Shown here piece after piece: positions 1 to 8,540 of a DNA stretch of 64,000 nucleotides. The notes below the pieces were generated by a model, which saw only the letters and a program-made list of their open reading frames with translations, ran no database searches and was not told the DNA's origin. The stretch spans positions 496,001 through 560,000 of the forward strand of contig JACJWR010000002.1 of the NCBI GenBank assembly GCA_020637055.1, in the 5' to 3' direction. The position numbers were made by a program, and so were the translations under genes. Numbering within the stretch: position 1 is the stretch's first letter; each line of letters starts with the position of its first letter. Source of the DNA: Actinomycetota bacterium. Lineage in GTDB: Bacteria > Actinomycetota > Actinomycetes > S36-B12 > UBA10799.

Positions 1-762
1 AGTCAGGCTCCGGCCCACGCGCGCACGGTCGTCTTCCTCGACTCGACCCTGGATACCGCCGCGGTGGCGGATCCGGTTCGTGGAGTCGACGTCGCCGTTG
101 GTCCGGTGCGCCCCGAGCATGTCCTCGCCTCAGCCGCGATTCCAATCGCCTTTCCTCCAGTTCGGATCGAAGAACCGGCCCCCTTCCGGGGCTGGTACTC
201 CGACGGCGGGGTGCGACTCAACACACCGCTGCGTCCCGCGGTGGCCCTCGAAGCGGACCGAATCCTGGTGGTCTCGGCCATGTCCACGGGTGGAGACGGA
301 CCCCCACAGCCGCCTGCCGCGATCGGTGACACCCCCACCATCGCCGATACCGGAGCCGCCGTGTTGCACTCGGTGCTCGCCGATCAGATCACCGAGGATC
401 TGCACACCTTGCGCTCGATCAATCTCAAGCTGGCACGCGTGGCAACGCCGGAGGGAGTGCCCCGCGAGTCCGACGTCGAGCAGGGTCATCGCACGATTCC
501 GGTGATGGTCGTTTCCCCGTCTCCCGGCGAATTGGGACTGCTCGCAGAGCAGTGCGCCACACGCGGCCGAGGACCGTTGGGGCTGTGGCGTTCTTCGGAT
601 CTCTATGCCCTCAACCACCTGCTGAGGGGGTTGGGCGACGGTCCTGGACGTCGGGAACTACTCAGCTACGTGATGTTCGACGAGTCCTACTTCACCGCTC
701 AGATCGCCCTCGGCGCGGCAGCCGCCGAACGTGCGCTGAGGGATGGTTGGCAGATCGGCTAG
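1..762 (+). CDS. Patatin-like phospholipase, C-terminal part
   Basis: The frame is open from base 1, so the gene starts before the window; 253 residues are visible. They match the second half of a patatin-type lipid acyl hydrolase: ASAAIPIAFPPV, then SDGG with Asp near visible residue 68 (the dyad Asp of patatins), then NTPLRPAVALEADRILVVS, the strand that usually follows it. The Gly-x-Ser-x-Gly nucleophile would lie upstream and cannot be checked. The family hydrolyses acyl esters of glycerolipids; the actual substrate is unknown. Its stop shares a CTAG with the stop of the convergent hydrolase gene. Confidence 0.8.
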   Translation, partial: SQAPAHARTVVFLDSTLDTAAVADPVRGVDVAVGPVRPEHVLASAAIPIAFPPVRIEEPAPFRGWYSDGGVRLNTPLRPAVALEADRILVVSAMSTGGDGPPQPPAAIGDTPTIADTGAAVLHSVLADQITEDLHTLRSINLKLARVATPEGVPRESDVEQGHRTIPVMVVSPSPGELGLLAEQCATRGRGPLGLWRSSDLYALNHLLRGLGDGPGRRELLSYVMFDESYFTAQIALGAAAAERALRDGWQIG

Positions 763-1856
763 TCGGCCTTGCCCTCGGCGGCCACCACCTGGCCCAGCAA
801 TTCGGTGACACCCGGGTGGTTGAGCAGGCTCAGGTGGTGCGAACGCACGAGTTCGACCACGGTGACCTGGGGTTGATCCGGGTGCCTCCCCCGCGCACTG
901 GATGTCGGCACGATGCCGTCGCCGATGATGCGCGACGTGGGGGCCGAAGGCGTGGAACCCACTGCTGCCACCACGGCCAGGTGCCGGATGTGTCCTGGCA
1001 GAGGATCGGCCACCCCGGCGCCCAAGTCCTTGATACCGGCAGATCGACAATGCCCCAGCTCCGCGATCGGGGCGGCGACCTCGGACCGGGTGATGACGGC
1101 GTCCAGGCTCGAATCTGCGAAGCGCTCCAACGGGGCCCCGCCCAACGGCGATCCCAGGGTCACGACGTCGGTGACCAACGCCAGCCACGGCGCATCGGCA
1201 GCCGCCGTCTGCACGCTGCGAGTAGCAACGAGGCCACCCATCGAATGGCCCACCAACACGATTCGACTCAGTCCTCCGTTCGGCCAGTCCGTAACCAGGC
1301 TGGAGAGCACGGCGTTCAACTCGGCGGCATTGTCATCGATTGGTTTTCCGGTGGTGTAGCGGACGAAAAGCGGCGTCGCCCCCTGCGCTGCGCAGGCAAG
1401 GGCATAGTCCACTCCCCACTGCTGCTCGTGACCGCCAAGACCATGGACGAACACCACTGCGGTGCCCGAGTCGCCCATCTGTTCAGGCGCGTGAAGGGTC
1501 ATCGCCGGCCCCAGCGCGGTAGGGATGGAGTCGCCGAATGCGGCACCGAGTACGGCCAATCCGGCCAATCCGGCCGGTCGTTCTGTGACCGACGGCGCCG
1601 ACGGGTCGCCGGATACCTTCAACGCAGCCGCGGACGCGTCGCCGGAGAACCTCGCGCCGCTCCGGATGACCTGATGAACACCGGCGTGGGTGGCGTCGAC
1701 GGCCCGCATGGGCAGTTGCGCCACGGCGCCCAGTGGTGAGATCTTGCGACGCACCCTTCCACGGACGACTCCGCTGACCTGCTCGACAACGTCATTGATA
1801 CGGGTGGCGGCGGCAGCTCCCGCAAGAGCCGCTGCGGCCTTCTCTTCTGGAGTCAT
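759..1856 (-). CDS. Alpha/beta hydrolase (esterase/lipase-like)
   Basis: A 365-residue protein. The start MTPEEKAAAALAG fits better than an ATG 17 codons upstream, because that extension has no family character. It shows a classic alpha/beta-hydrolase core: AVVFVHGLGGHEQQW forms the oxyanion region and IVLVGHSMGGLVATR is the nucleophile elbow with the catalytic Ser. The first ~100 residues are Ala-rich and family-specific. A catalytic His may lie in the C-terminal SHHLSLLNHP stretch. Substrate is unknown; a lipid or ester is likely by family and by the neighbouring patatin. No signal peptide is seen. Confidence 0.82.
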   Translation of the reverse strand: MTPEEKAAAALAGAAAATRINDVVEQVSGVVRGRVRRKISPLGAVAQLPMRAVDATHAGVHQVIRSGARFSGDASAAALKVSGDPSAPSVTERPAGLAGLAVLGAAFGDSIPTALGPAMTLHAPEQMGDSGTAVVFVHGLGGHEQQWGVDYALACAAQGATPLFVRYTTGKPIDDNAAELNAVLSSLVTDWPNGGLSRIVLVGHSMGGLVATRSVQTAAADAPWLALVTDVVTLGSPLGGAPLERFADSSLDAVITRSEVAAPIAELGHCRSAGIKDLGAGVADPLPGHIRHLAVVAAVGSTPSAPTSRIIGDGIVPTSSARGRHPDQPQVTVVELVRSHHLSLLNHPGVTELLGQVVAAEGKAD

Positions 1857-2043
1857 GCAACCATGGTGCCCCGCACCGGCTGATAAACGCTTCCACCCCC
1901 ATGACAAATGTGGTGCGGGTTACTAGCACGAAATGATGACGAGACTGTTTGGCCTGGAATCATCGGCGACGTGCGAATCAAGGTTCTGAGGAAATTCCTC
2001 CCGTCGTCAAGCGTGCGACCCGCAGCGCGAGGACGATACCTCC

Positions 2044-3042
2044 ATGACTACCTTCGCCGTGTTCGACTCCAAGCCCTACGACCGCGCTTCCTTGGGACCC
2101 GCGGCCGAAAGCAAGGGCGTGACTTTGAAGTTCTACGAGTTCCGCCTGGAACCTGAAACCGTCGCCCTCGTCCACGACGTCGATGGTGTGTGCGTCTTCG
2201 TGAACGACCGAATCGATGCCCGGGTGGTGGCAGGACTGCGCGAGGCCGGCGTGGGCCTGCTCGCCCTGCGCTGCGCCGGTTTCAACAACGTCGACCTCGA
2301 CGCCTGCCACGAGGCAGGTCTGACCGTCTGCCGGGTGCCGGCGTATTCGCCCTACGCGGTGGCCGAACACGCCGTGGCGCTGCTGATGGCACTCAACCGC
2401 AAGGTGGCCAAGGCGCACAACCGGGTGCACGAACTGAACTTCTCACTCAACGGGCTGGTCGGGTTCGACCTCAACGGACGCACGGCGGGGATCGTGGGCA
2501 CCGGGCGGATCGGACAAGTGACCGCCGAAATCTTGAGCGGATTCGGGATGACGATCTTGCTGACGGATCCCTACCCGAACCAGGAGTGGGCCGACGAGCA
2601 CGGCTTCCGCTACGTGGACCTCGACGAGTTGGCGGCGAACAGCGACGTGATGTCGCTGCATACCCCGCTGACCCCTGAGACCCTTCACATCGTCGACGGC
2701 GATCTGTTGAAGAAGGTCAAACGTGGCATCTACATCATCAATGTCAGCAGGGGTGCTCTGGTGGACACGAAGGCTCTCATCAAGGCACTGAAGAAGGGTC
2801 GCGTCGGGGGTGTCGCGCTGGACGTCTATGAAGAAGAAGAAGGGGTCTTCTTCGAGGACCACTCCGATCACATCCTTCACGACGACACCCTCGCCCGGCT
2901 GCTCACCTTCCACAACGTCGTGATCACGGCGCACCAGGCATTCCTCACCGAGGAGGCCTTGACTGACATCGCCGACGTCACCAGCGAGAACATGCGACGG
3001 TTCGCCGCCGGCGAGGAACTGCTCGATGGCACCGTGCTGTGA
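2044..3042 (+). CDS. ldhA: D-lactate dehydrogenase (2-hydroxyacid dehydrogenase)
   Basis: A 332-residue protein of the length of bacterial fermentative LdhA. It interconverts pyruvate and D-lactate with NAD(H) in the cytosol. Visible markers are RCAGFNNVDLDAC in the substrate domain, the nucleotide fold GIVGTGRIGQ near residues 149-158, the catalytic Arg in VSRGALVDTKAL, the Glu in DVYEEEEGVFFED and the catalytic His in ITAHQAFLTEEAL. The acidic EEEEGVFFEDHSD insert is typical of LdhA rather than of glyoxylate reductases. The 187-bp upstream region holds a small dyad, GAGGAAATTCCTC at 1988-2000, that could be an operator; that is inference. Confidence 0.9.
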   Translation: MTTFAVFDSKPYDRASLGPAAESKGVTLKFYEFRLEPETVALVHDVDGVCVFVNDRIDARVVAGLREAGVGLLALRCAGFNNVDLDACHEAGLTVCRVPAYSPYAVAEHAVALLMALNRKVAKAHNRVHELNFSLNGLVGFDLNGRTAGIVGTGRIGQVTAEILSGFGMTILLTDPYPNQEWADEHGFRYVDLDELAANSDVMSLHTPLTPETLHIVDGDLLKKVKRGIYIINVSRGALVDTKALIKALKKGRVGGVALDVYEEEEGVFFEDHSDHILHDDTLARLLTFHNVVITAHQAFLTEEALTDIADVTSENMRRFAAGEELLDGTVL

Positions 3043-3136
3043 CCTGCGGCGGACACCGGCGAGGCGCGAGCCACTTCCCCGGTATCGGCGAAATCAGCAG
3101 TTGTGGCATGCGCCGATGTAGGGAATCCTCATACTT

Positions 3137-3523
3137 GTGGATGTGACGACGCGCGAGGAGCGGAGTATCGACTCGGAAATCGAGTCCAACCCGTGGCGCG
3201 AGCGTGTGCGCTCGGCGTTGAGCGGCATCCCCGCACCGGTGCGAAAAGTTCTCGTCGCGGTGACCGGTTCGGTGCTCATTCTGATCGGGGTCTCGCTGAT
3301 CTGGCTTCCGGGACCGTTCACGCTGCCCTTCGTGATCGCCGGAGTGGTGATCCTCTCCACCGAGTTCGTGTGGGCGTCGTCGATCCTGCGCATCGGCCAA
3401 GAGCAGAGCGCGCGATTGTTCGAGATGCTGCGCAACCCGTGGATCCTGCTGGCCGTGTTGTTGGCGGCCACCGTCACCGCGATCACTGCCTACACCATCA
3501 TCCGACCCGGCTGGTGGCATTAG
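3137..3523 (+). CDS. PGPGW-family small membrane protein
   Basis: A 128-residue protein starting at GTG; a second GTG at 3143 is an equally possible start. It has a hydrophilic N-terminus, a membrane hairpin around LIWLPGPFTLPFVIAGVVIL whose PGP turn is the hallmark of the PGPGW family, and a final hydrophobic segment before a short tail. Family function is unknown. The 3' end overlaps the convergent TerC gene by 26 bp. Confidence 0.7.
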   Translation: MDVTTREERSIDSEIESNPWRERVRSALSGIPAPVRKVLVAVTGSVLILIGVSLIWLPGPFTLPFVIAGVVILSTEFVWASSILRIGQEQSARLFEMLRNPWILLAVLLAATVTAITAYTIIRPGWWH

Positions 3524-4466
3524 TCTCGTCGTCCTCATCCCCGGGCGCGGTTTCGGCCCCCGACGTCGACTTGATGCTCCAAACGACACTGACCGCGAGG
3601 ATCGACACCACGACGGCCAAACTGGCCAGTGTCGGGATCTTGATGTCCCAAATGTGCAGCATCATTTTGGCTCCGACCCAGACCAACACGATGGCCAGTC
3701 CGGTCTTCAAGTAGACGAAGCGGTGGATCAGGTCGGCGAGCAGGAAGTAGAGGGCTCGCAGGCCGAGGATCGCGAAGGCGTTTGCGGTGAAGACCAGGAA
3801 GGGTTCCTGCGTGACCGCGAAGATTGCCGGAATGGAGTCGACCGCGAAGATGATGTCGGTGACTTCGATCAGCACCAGCACCGTGAGCAGGGGCGTGGCC
3901 AGCCACCTGCCACCCTCTCGCACCCAGAACCTCTGGCCGCGGTAGTCGTCGGTGTGCGGCACGGTGCGTCGGAACCAGGACACGACGCGGGACTTCTCGA
4001 CGTCGAAATGCTCTTCCCGCTGCCGCAGCATCTTGATGCCGGTGAAGATCAGGAAAGCGCCGAACAGGTAGATCACCCACGCGAAACTCGCCAGCAGGGC
4101 CGAACCCGCTGCGATGAATGCACCGCGGAACACCAAGGCTCCGAGTACGCCGTAGAACAGCACCCGGTGCTGATACTCACGTGGCACCGCGAAGTAGCTG
4201 AAGATCATCGCCCAGACGAAGACGTTGTCCACCGACAGCGACTTCTCGATGACGTAGCCGGAGAAGTATTGGGCGCCGAACTCGGCCCCGTAGAGCCACC
4301 AGATCAGAACTCCGAAGCCGATCCCGAGCACGACCCAGAAGGCCGACCACTTCGCCGCCTCCCGCACCCCGATCACGTGGGCCTTGCGGTGGGCGAACAG
4401 GTCGATCGCCAGCATCACGAGGATGACTGCGAGCACCGCGAACCAGGCCCAAAGTGGAACGTTCAT
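3498..4466 (-). CDS. TerC-family integral membrane protein
   Basis: A 322-residue polytopic protein. TerC/Alx family features are the conserved acidic membrane motifs EKSLSVDNVFVWAMIF and EVTDIIFAVDSIPAIFAVTQ, where the Asp and Glu residues are thought to bind metal. Family members export Mn(II) or help metallate exported proteins; a role in tellurite resistance is historical. About eight transmembrane segments can be counted. The start has a good Shine-Dalgarno (GGAGGA) preceded by GAGACC, compatible with a Mn-riboswitch leader. It is divergent from a winged-helix regulator gene. Confidence 0.88.
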   Translation of the reverse strand: MNVPLWAWFAVLAVILVMLAIDLFAHRKAHVIGVREAAKWSAFWVVLGIGFGVLIWWLYGAEFGAQYFSGYVIEKSLSVDNVFVWAMIFSYFAVPREYQHRVLFYGVLGALVFRGAFIAAGSALLASFAWVIYLFGAFLIFTGIKMLRQREEHFDVEKSRVVSWFRRTVPHTDDYRGQRFWVREGGRWLATPLLTVLVLIEVTDIIFAVDSIPAIFAVTQEPFLVFTANAFAILGLRALYFLLADLIHRFVYLKTGLAIVLVWVGAKMMLHIWDIKIPTLASLAVVVSILAVSVVWSIKSTSGAETAPGDEDDETNATSRVG

Positions 4467-4475
4467 CGTGATAGT

Positions 4476-4592
4476 CCTCCGGTCTCACCGAGTAGGGTCC
4501 CGCTTCCGGGACGAAGGCAAAGCATTGGCAACTGAACAGTGATTCCGGAACCCCTATTCCGCTAATCTGCCACTTTCGGTCGCTCCCCTGCC
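4476..4592 (-). promoter_or_regulatory. Possible yybP-ykoY-like (Mn) riboswitch leader of TerC
   Basis: On the minus strand the TerC leader begins with AGGGGAGCGACC (plus 4578-4589) and ends with GGTGAGACCGG directly before the ribosome-binding site (plus 4479-4486). The yybP-ykoY consensus starts with GGGGAGUAGC and ends with GAGACC, about 100 nt apart, and often precedes TerC/Alx genes. A hairpin GTCCC/GGGAC lies between. The 5' motif deviates and P1 pairing is weak, so this is only a candidate. Confidence 0.25.
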
Positions 4593-4604
4593 CCGGCAGT
4601 GCCC

Positions 4605-4610
4605 TAGGAT
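4605..4610 (+). promoter_or_regulatory. -10 box for a leaderless transcript
   Basis: TAGGAT lies six bases before the GTG at 4617, leaving no room for a leader. No -35 match is seen. Confidence 0.5.
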
Positions 4611-4616
4611 GAGGTC

Positions 4617-4922
4617 GTGACGAGTTCCTCAGCAAGCCGGGGACGCTGGACCTTCCTGTCCAATCATGGGCACGCCTTGGTGTTCCTGGCCAAGCACGAC
4701 GATCCCCGGGTTCGTGATGTGGCCGAGGGGGTAGGGATCACCGAGCGAGCTGCGCAGAGCATCCTCAGCGATCTCGCCGAGGCCGGCTACGTGACCGTGA
4801 CCAGGGTCGGCCGCCGAAACCACTACGCACTCAACCCAGAACTCCCGCTGCGTCACCCGCATGAGGCCGACCACACCGTCGGCGAGTTGCTCGCGGTGTT
4901 CGGCGACGCTTCCGACGGGTGA
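4617..4922 (+). CDS. Winged-helix (MarR-like) DNA-binding regulator
   Basis: A 101-residue single-domain protein. The segment LVFLAKHDDPRVRDVAEGVG followed by ITERAAQSILSDLAEAGYV is a helix-turn-helix, and VTVTRVGRRNHYALNP is the beta wing. The layout matches small MarR-like or ArsR-like regulators that act as dimers. No metal-binding Cys is seen. Its ligand and targets are unknown. The shared 150-bp upstream region with TerC makes TerC a possible target, by inference only. Confidence 0.7.
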   Translation: MTSSSASRGRWTFLSNHGHALVFLAKHDDPRVRDVAEGVGITERAAQSILSDLAEAGYVTVTRVGRRNHYALNPELPLRHPHEADHTVGELLAVFGDASDG

Positions 4923-4981
4923 CGATCCGCTCGTTCTTCTAGGCTGTGCTGCTACAGCGGGCGGACGGGAAGCAGGTGGCC

Positions 4982-5863
4982 ATGAGATTCGACGATTCGC
5001 GGGTCGATTCCTCTCGACTAGATGATCGCCGGGGAACTCGGATCAGCGGTGCCGGCGCCGGAATCGGCGGTCTCGGCGGCTTGGGCCTGATCGGAGTCGT
5101 GCTGTGGTTGATCTTCGGTGGCGGCGGTGACCCGTCGGCCCTGCTGACGCAGGACTCCATCTCGTCGACGACGACTGCTTCAAGTGGCCAGAACCTCTCC
5201 GTCACGTGTGCCAGCGCCGAGGCGCTGGAGAACCGCCGTGAGTGCCTCGTGCTCAAGGTCTTCAACGAGACAGATGAGGTCTGGGGAGATTTCTTCGCCG
5301 CCCAAGGGCAGGCCTACCCCGAACCGACGCTGGTGTATTTCAGCGATTCCGTACGCACCCAGGGGTGCGGGAGTGCGTCCGCTGCGGCCGGCCCGTTCTA
5401 CTGCCCGGCCGACCGCAGCGTGTATCTCGATCTGGATTTCCTCGCCCAACTGCAGCAGCAGTACGGACTCCCGGGGAACTACGCCACGGCCTACATCGTG
5501 GCGCACGAGGTCGGTCATCACATCCAGAACATCACCGGAATCGAGTCGCAGGTCCGAGCGCAGCAGCAGCGCAATCCGAGCCGGGCCAACGAATACAGCG
5601 TCGCCTTGGAGTTGCAGGCCGACTGCCTGGCCGGGGTGTGGGGCCGGAGGGCGAACGACGGCGGCAACGTGGTCATCAGCCCGACCGAGTATCAGCAAGC
5701 CATCACGGCCGCAGCGGCCGTCGGCGACGATCGGATCATGGCTGGGTCAGGTCTTCGGGTGAATCCGGAAGCCTTCACCCATGGAAGTTCGGCGCAGCGG
5801 CAGGAATGGTTCACCAAAGGATTCCAGTCAGGCGATCCTGCCAGCTGCAACTTCGGCGCGTAG
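4982..5863 (+). CDS. Neutral zinc metallopeptidase (YpfJ family)
   Basis: A 293-residue protein; the start MRFDDSRVDSSRLDDRRG fits the family's typical N-terminus. A glycine-rich transmembrane helix follows (GGLGGLGLIGVVLWLIFGGG), then an external catalytic domain. The zinc site is IVAHEVGHHIQN (HExxH near residue 174), with a downstream ELQADCLAGVWG carrying the third ligand Glu/Asp region. Length equals the family norm. It is predicted to be a membrane-anchored extracytoplasmic peptidase; its substrates are unknown for the family. Confidence 0.88.
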   Translation: MRFDDSRVDSSRLDDRRGTRISGAGAGIGGLGGLGLIGVVLWLIFGGGGDPSALLTQDSISSTTTASSGQNLSVTCASAEALENRRECLVLKVFNETDEVWGDFFAAQGQAYPEPTLVYFSDSVRTQGCGSASAAAGPFYCPADRSVYLDLDFLAQLQQQYGLPGNYATAYIVAHEVGHHIQNITGIESQVRAQQQRNPSRANEYSVALELQADCLAGVWGRRANDGGNVVISPTEYQQAITAAAAVGDDRIMAGSGLRVNPEAFTHGSSAQRQEWFTKGFQSGDPASCNFGA

Positions 5864-5892
5864 CCGACCGGCCAGGGTACCGGCGACCGGCC

Positions 5893-7122
5893 TCAGAGCC
5901 GTTCCACCAGCACTGCGACGCCCAAGCCCGCCGCACCGCTCACCGCTGCGACACCGTAACGACCCCCTCGTCGGTGCAACTCGTCGACGCAGCCTCCCAC
6001 CATGATGGCGCCGGTGGCACCGAAGGCGTGCCCGGTAGCCATGGTGCCCCCATTGGGATTGAGCCGGTCACGCTCAAGTCCGAGATCCCGACCGAAACGC
6101 ACGCACAAGGCGGCGAAGGCCTCGGCGAATTCGTAAACGTCGATATCGTCAGCCGAAAGACCGGCCCGTTGCAGCACCAACTCGACCGCCCGCTGACCGG
6201 CGGTGAGCATGATCACCGGATCCACCGCCACTGCGGCGGTGGCGACGATCCGCGCCCGTGGCGCGACTCCGATCGCTGCGGCTCCGGCGGCATCAGCCAG
6301 CAAAAGCAGCGCAGCCCCGTCTGCCATCTGCGGCGAGGTCCCCACCGTGTGCACGTGGTGCAGCGGACCGACCGTCGGATGGGCCGCCGCAACGATGGCG
6401 TCCTGCTCGGGCAGGTCGGCGAACGCCGGCGGCAGCGCCGCAAGTCCTTCCGGCGTCAAGCCGTCACGTATCAACTCATCCCGTGCGACTTCACCGCCGT
6501 CGGGGCTCGCAATCGGCACGATCGCACGCTGCCAGGCACCGCCGTCCCTTGCCGCCGCGGCCAACGCGTGGGTGAGCAGGGCGTATTCCTCCAACTCGGC
6601 CCGGCCAAATCCGGACAGCGTCGCATTGAGATCCGCTGCGATCCCCATGTGCACGGACCCCACTGCGGACACCACCTTGGCGTCCCCCCACATTGGGCCG
6701 CGATCGCTGAAGATCGGCACCCGGGAGACCGACTCGACGCCGCCGGCGACCATCACCGAGGAGGATGCCGAACGCAACGCCACGCTGGCCCAGGACACCG
6801 CGTCTATTCCGGACGCGCAGAACCTGTTCAGCGTCACGCCGGGCACCGATCGAGGCCACCCGGCCAGCAGCACCGCGGTGCGAGCGAGGTTGGCGCCCTG
6901 CTCGTCCACCTGAGATGCGACGCCGAGCACGACGTCGTCGACCAGATGCGGATCCAGTCCGTTGCGCTCCGCCAGAGCGCCCAGCAGTCGCTCGACCAGG
7001 TCCGCCGGGGTCAGGTGGTGCAGGGCACCCCGCGGACTCGCCTTTCCGCGGGGGGTGCGCACGTAGTCGAGCACGTAGGCCTCGGGCGGAAGTTCAGCAG
7101 TCGGGAACGCGAACGTGGGCAT
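5893..7122 (-). CDS. Thiolase-family protein with altered catalytic positions
   Basis: A 409-residue thiolase (acetyl-CoA acetyltransferase fold). The start MPTFAFPTAELPP is supported by a leaderless -10 box. The acylated Cys is present in LNRFCASGID and the His loop in NPNGGTMATGHAFGATGA. Two normally conserved sites differ: the NEAF motif reads EFAEAFA (Asn to Ala), and the C-terminal CxG loop with the second catalytic Cys reads VSGAAGLGVAVL (no Cys). The Claisen step may therefore be impaired or use another base. The gene is divergent from an SCP2-type thiolase, with only 63 bp between them. Confidence 0.82.
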   Translation of the reverse strand: MPTFAFPTAELPPEAYVLDYVRTPRGKASPRGALHHLTPADLVERLLGALAERNGLDPHLVDDVVLGVASQVDEQGANLARTAVLLAGWPRSVPGVTLNRFCASGIDAVSWASVALRSASSSVMVAGGVESVSRVPIFSDRGPMWGDAKVVSAVGSVHMGIAADLNATLSGFGRAELEEYALLTHALAAAARDGGAWQRAIVPIASPDGGEVARDELIRDGLTPEGLAALPPAFADLPEQDAIVAAAHPTVGPLHHVHTVGTSPQMADGAALLLLADAAGAAAIGVAPRARIVATAAVAVDPVIMLTAGQRAVELVLQRAGLSADDIDVYEFAEAFAALCVRFGRDLGLERDRLNPNGGTMATGHAFGATGAIMVGGCVDELHRRGGRYGVAAVSGAAGLGVAVLVERL

Positions 7123-7185
7123 GGACACCGACCCTAGTCGCCCGCAGTCGTTGACCTGCCGCGCCCGCTCGACTATGAACGACGG
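7123..7185. promoter_or_regulatory. Divergent promoters between two thiolase genes
   Basis: Rightward: TTGACC at 7151-7156, a 17-base spacer, TATGAA at 7174-7179, then six bases to ATG 7186. Leftward: TAGGGT (plus 7131-7136) eight bases before the ATG at 7122. Both arrangements suggest leaderless mRNAs, and the two polymerase sites overlap, so the genes may compete or be co-regulated. Confidence 0.55.
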
Positions 7186-8427
7186 ATGACCCCAGCAACT
7201 GTTGCCGTGCTCGGCGGCTACCAGTCCGATTTCGCCCGCAACCTGACCCGCGAGGGCCGTGATGTCGGTGACCTGGTGGCGGAGACCGTGGCGGGAGCGT
7301 TGACCGACGCCAAGGTGGACGCGGCCGACATCGGGGTCATCCACGTGGGGAATGCGTTCGGGCAGTTGTTCACCGGACAAGGACACCTGGGGGCATTGCC
7401 GGCGACGGTGCTGCCCGAACTCGCCGGGATCCCGGCTTCCCGCCACGAAGCGGCGTGCGCGTCCGGCGGAATCGCGGTTCTGGCCGCCATGGCCGACCTC
7501 GAGTCCGGCCGCTACGACTGCGCCCTGGTGCTCGGTGTCGAGTTGGAGCGAGCCGTCAACGGGCACGAGGCGGCCCACCTGATGGCCGCCGCGTCGTGGG
7601 TGGGTCACGAAGGTGATGAAGCGACCTACATCTGGCCGTGGACGTTCAGCGCAGTAGCCGACGAATACGACCGGCGCTACGGTCTCGACGACGCCCACCT
7701 GCGGGCTATCGGCGAGTTGAACCTGCTCAACGCACGCGCGAATCCACTCGCGCAGACCAGGGGGTGGGCCTTGCAGGACAAGCACTTCGCGGCCGACGAC
7801 GAGGCGAATCCGATCGTCGAGGGCCGTCTACGACGCCATGACTGCAGCCAGGTTACCGACGGGGCGGCCGCCGTGATCCTGGCGTCTCCTCGCTTCTTCG
7901 AGCGGGCATCGCAGCCGGATTCGGAACGGCGCACCAGACCGCTGTCCCGGATCGAGGGTTGGGGTCACGGCACGGTCGGACTTCCGCTTGCCGCCAAACT
8001 CGGCGGGGAGTCCGATTCGCCCTACCTGCTGCCGCACGTGCGCCAGACCATCCTCGACGCGTGGTCCAGAGCGGGGGTGGCCGGGCCGATGGACCTCGAT
8101 CTGATCGAAACCCACGACTGTTTCACCCCCTCGGAATACCTGGCGATCGACCACTTCGGAATCACCGCTCCGGGTGAATCCTGGCGAGCCGTCGAGGATG
8201 GCACCATCACCCGGACGGGAGCGCTGCCGATCAATCCCGGCGGCGGACTCATCGGGATAGGTCACCCGGTCGGCGCCACCGGGGTGCGCATGCTGCTCGA
8301 CGCCCACCGGCAGGTGACCGGCGCCGCCGGCGACGCCCAGGTGTCCGGCGCCAACCGGGCGGGCACCCTGAACATCGGCGGTTCCACGGCCACCGTGGTG
8401 TCGCTGGTCGTCGGTGCTGTCGAATAG
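7186..8427 (+). CDS. SCP2-type thiolase / acetyl-CoA acetyltransferase
   Basis: A 413-residue thiolase of the SCP-x (sterol-carrier-type) subfamily. The nucleophile Cys lies in HEAACASGGIAVLAAM. The subfamily motif HDCF is present in IETHDCFTPSEYLAIDHF and the His loop in NPGGGLIGIGHPVGATG. The end NIGGSTATVVS is normal for this subgroup, which uses the HDCF Cys in place of the CxG loop. Such enzymes cleave 3-oxoacyl-CoA, often branched or steroid side chains; the substrate here is not known. A good -35/-10 pair lies directly upstream. Confidence 0.85.
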   Translation: MTPATVAVLGGYQSDFARNLTREGRDVGDLVAETVAGALTDAKVDAADIGVIHVGNAFGQLFTGQGHLGALPATVLPELAGIPASRHEAACASGGIAVLAAMADLESGRYDCALVLGVELERAVNGHEAAHLMAAASWVGHEGDEATYIWPWTFSAVADEYDRRYGLDDAHLRAIGELNLLNARANPLAQTRGWALQDKHFAADDEANPIVEGRLRRHDCSQVTDGAAAVILASPRFFERASQPDSERRTRPLSRIEGWGHGTVGLPLAAKLGGESDSPYLLPHVRQTILDAWSRAGVAGPMDLDLIETHDCFTPSEYLAIDHFGITAPGESWRAVEDGTITRTGALPINPGGGLIGIGHPVGATGVRMLLDAHRQVTGAAGDAQVSGANRAGTLNIGGSTATVVSLVVGAVE

Positions 8428-8540
8428 GGCACTCGGAGGGTTACGGTAGGGATGCGCGGAGCCTCCGCGTCGGCCCGACCACACTCCGCCCAGGACGGTT
8501 GGGTGTCCCCGGCCCCGCACCACGAGAAGGTTGACTCACG

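Noticed and set aside
5365..7137. 590-codon open frame on the plus strand
   Set aside because: It runs antisense to the thiolase gene and through the metallopeptidase gene. The translation is Arg/Gly/His-rich with no domain, the usual shadow of high-G+C genes.
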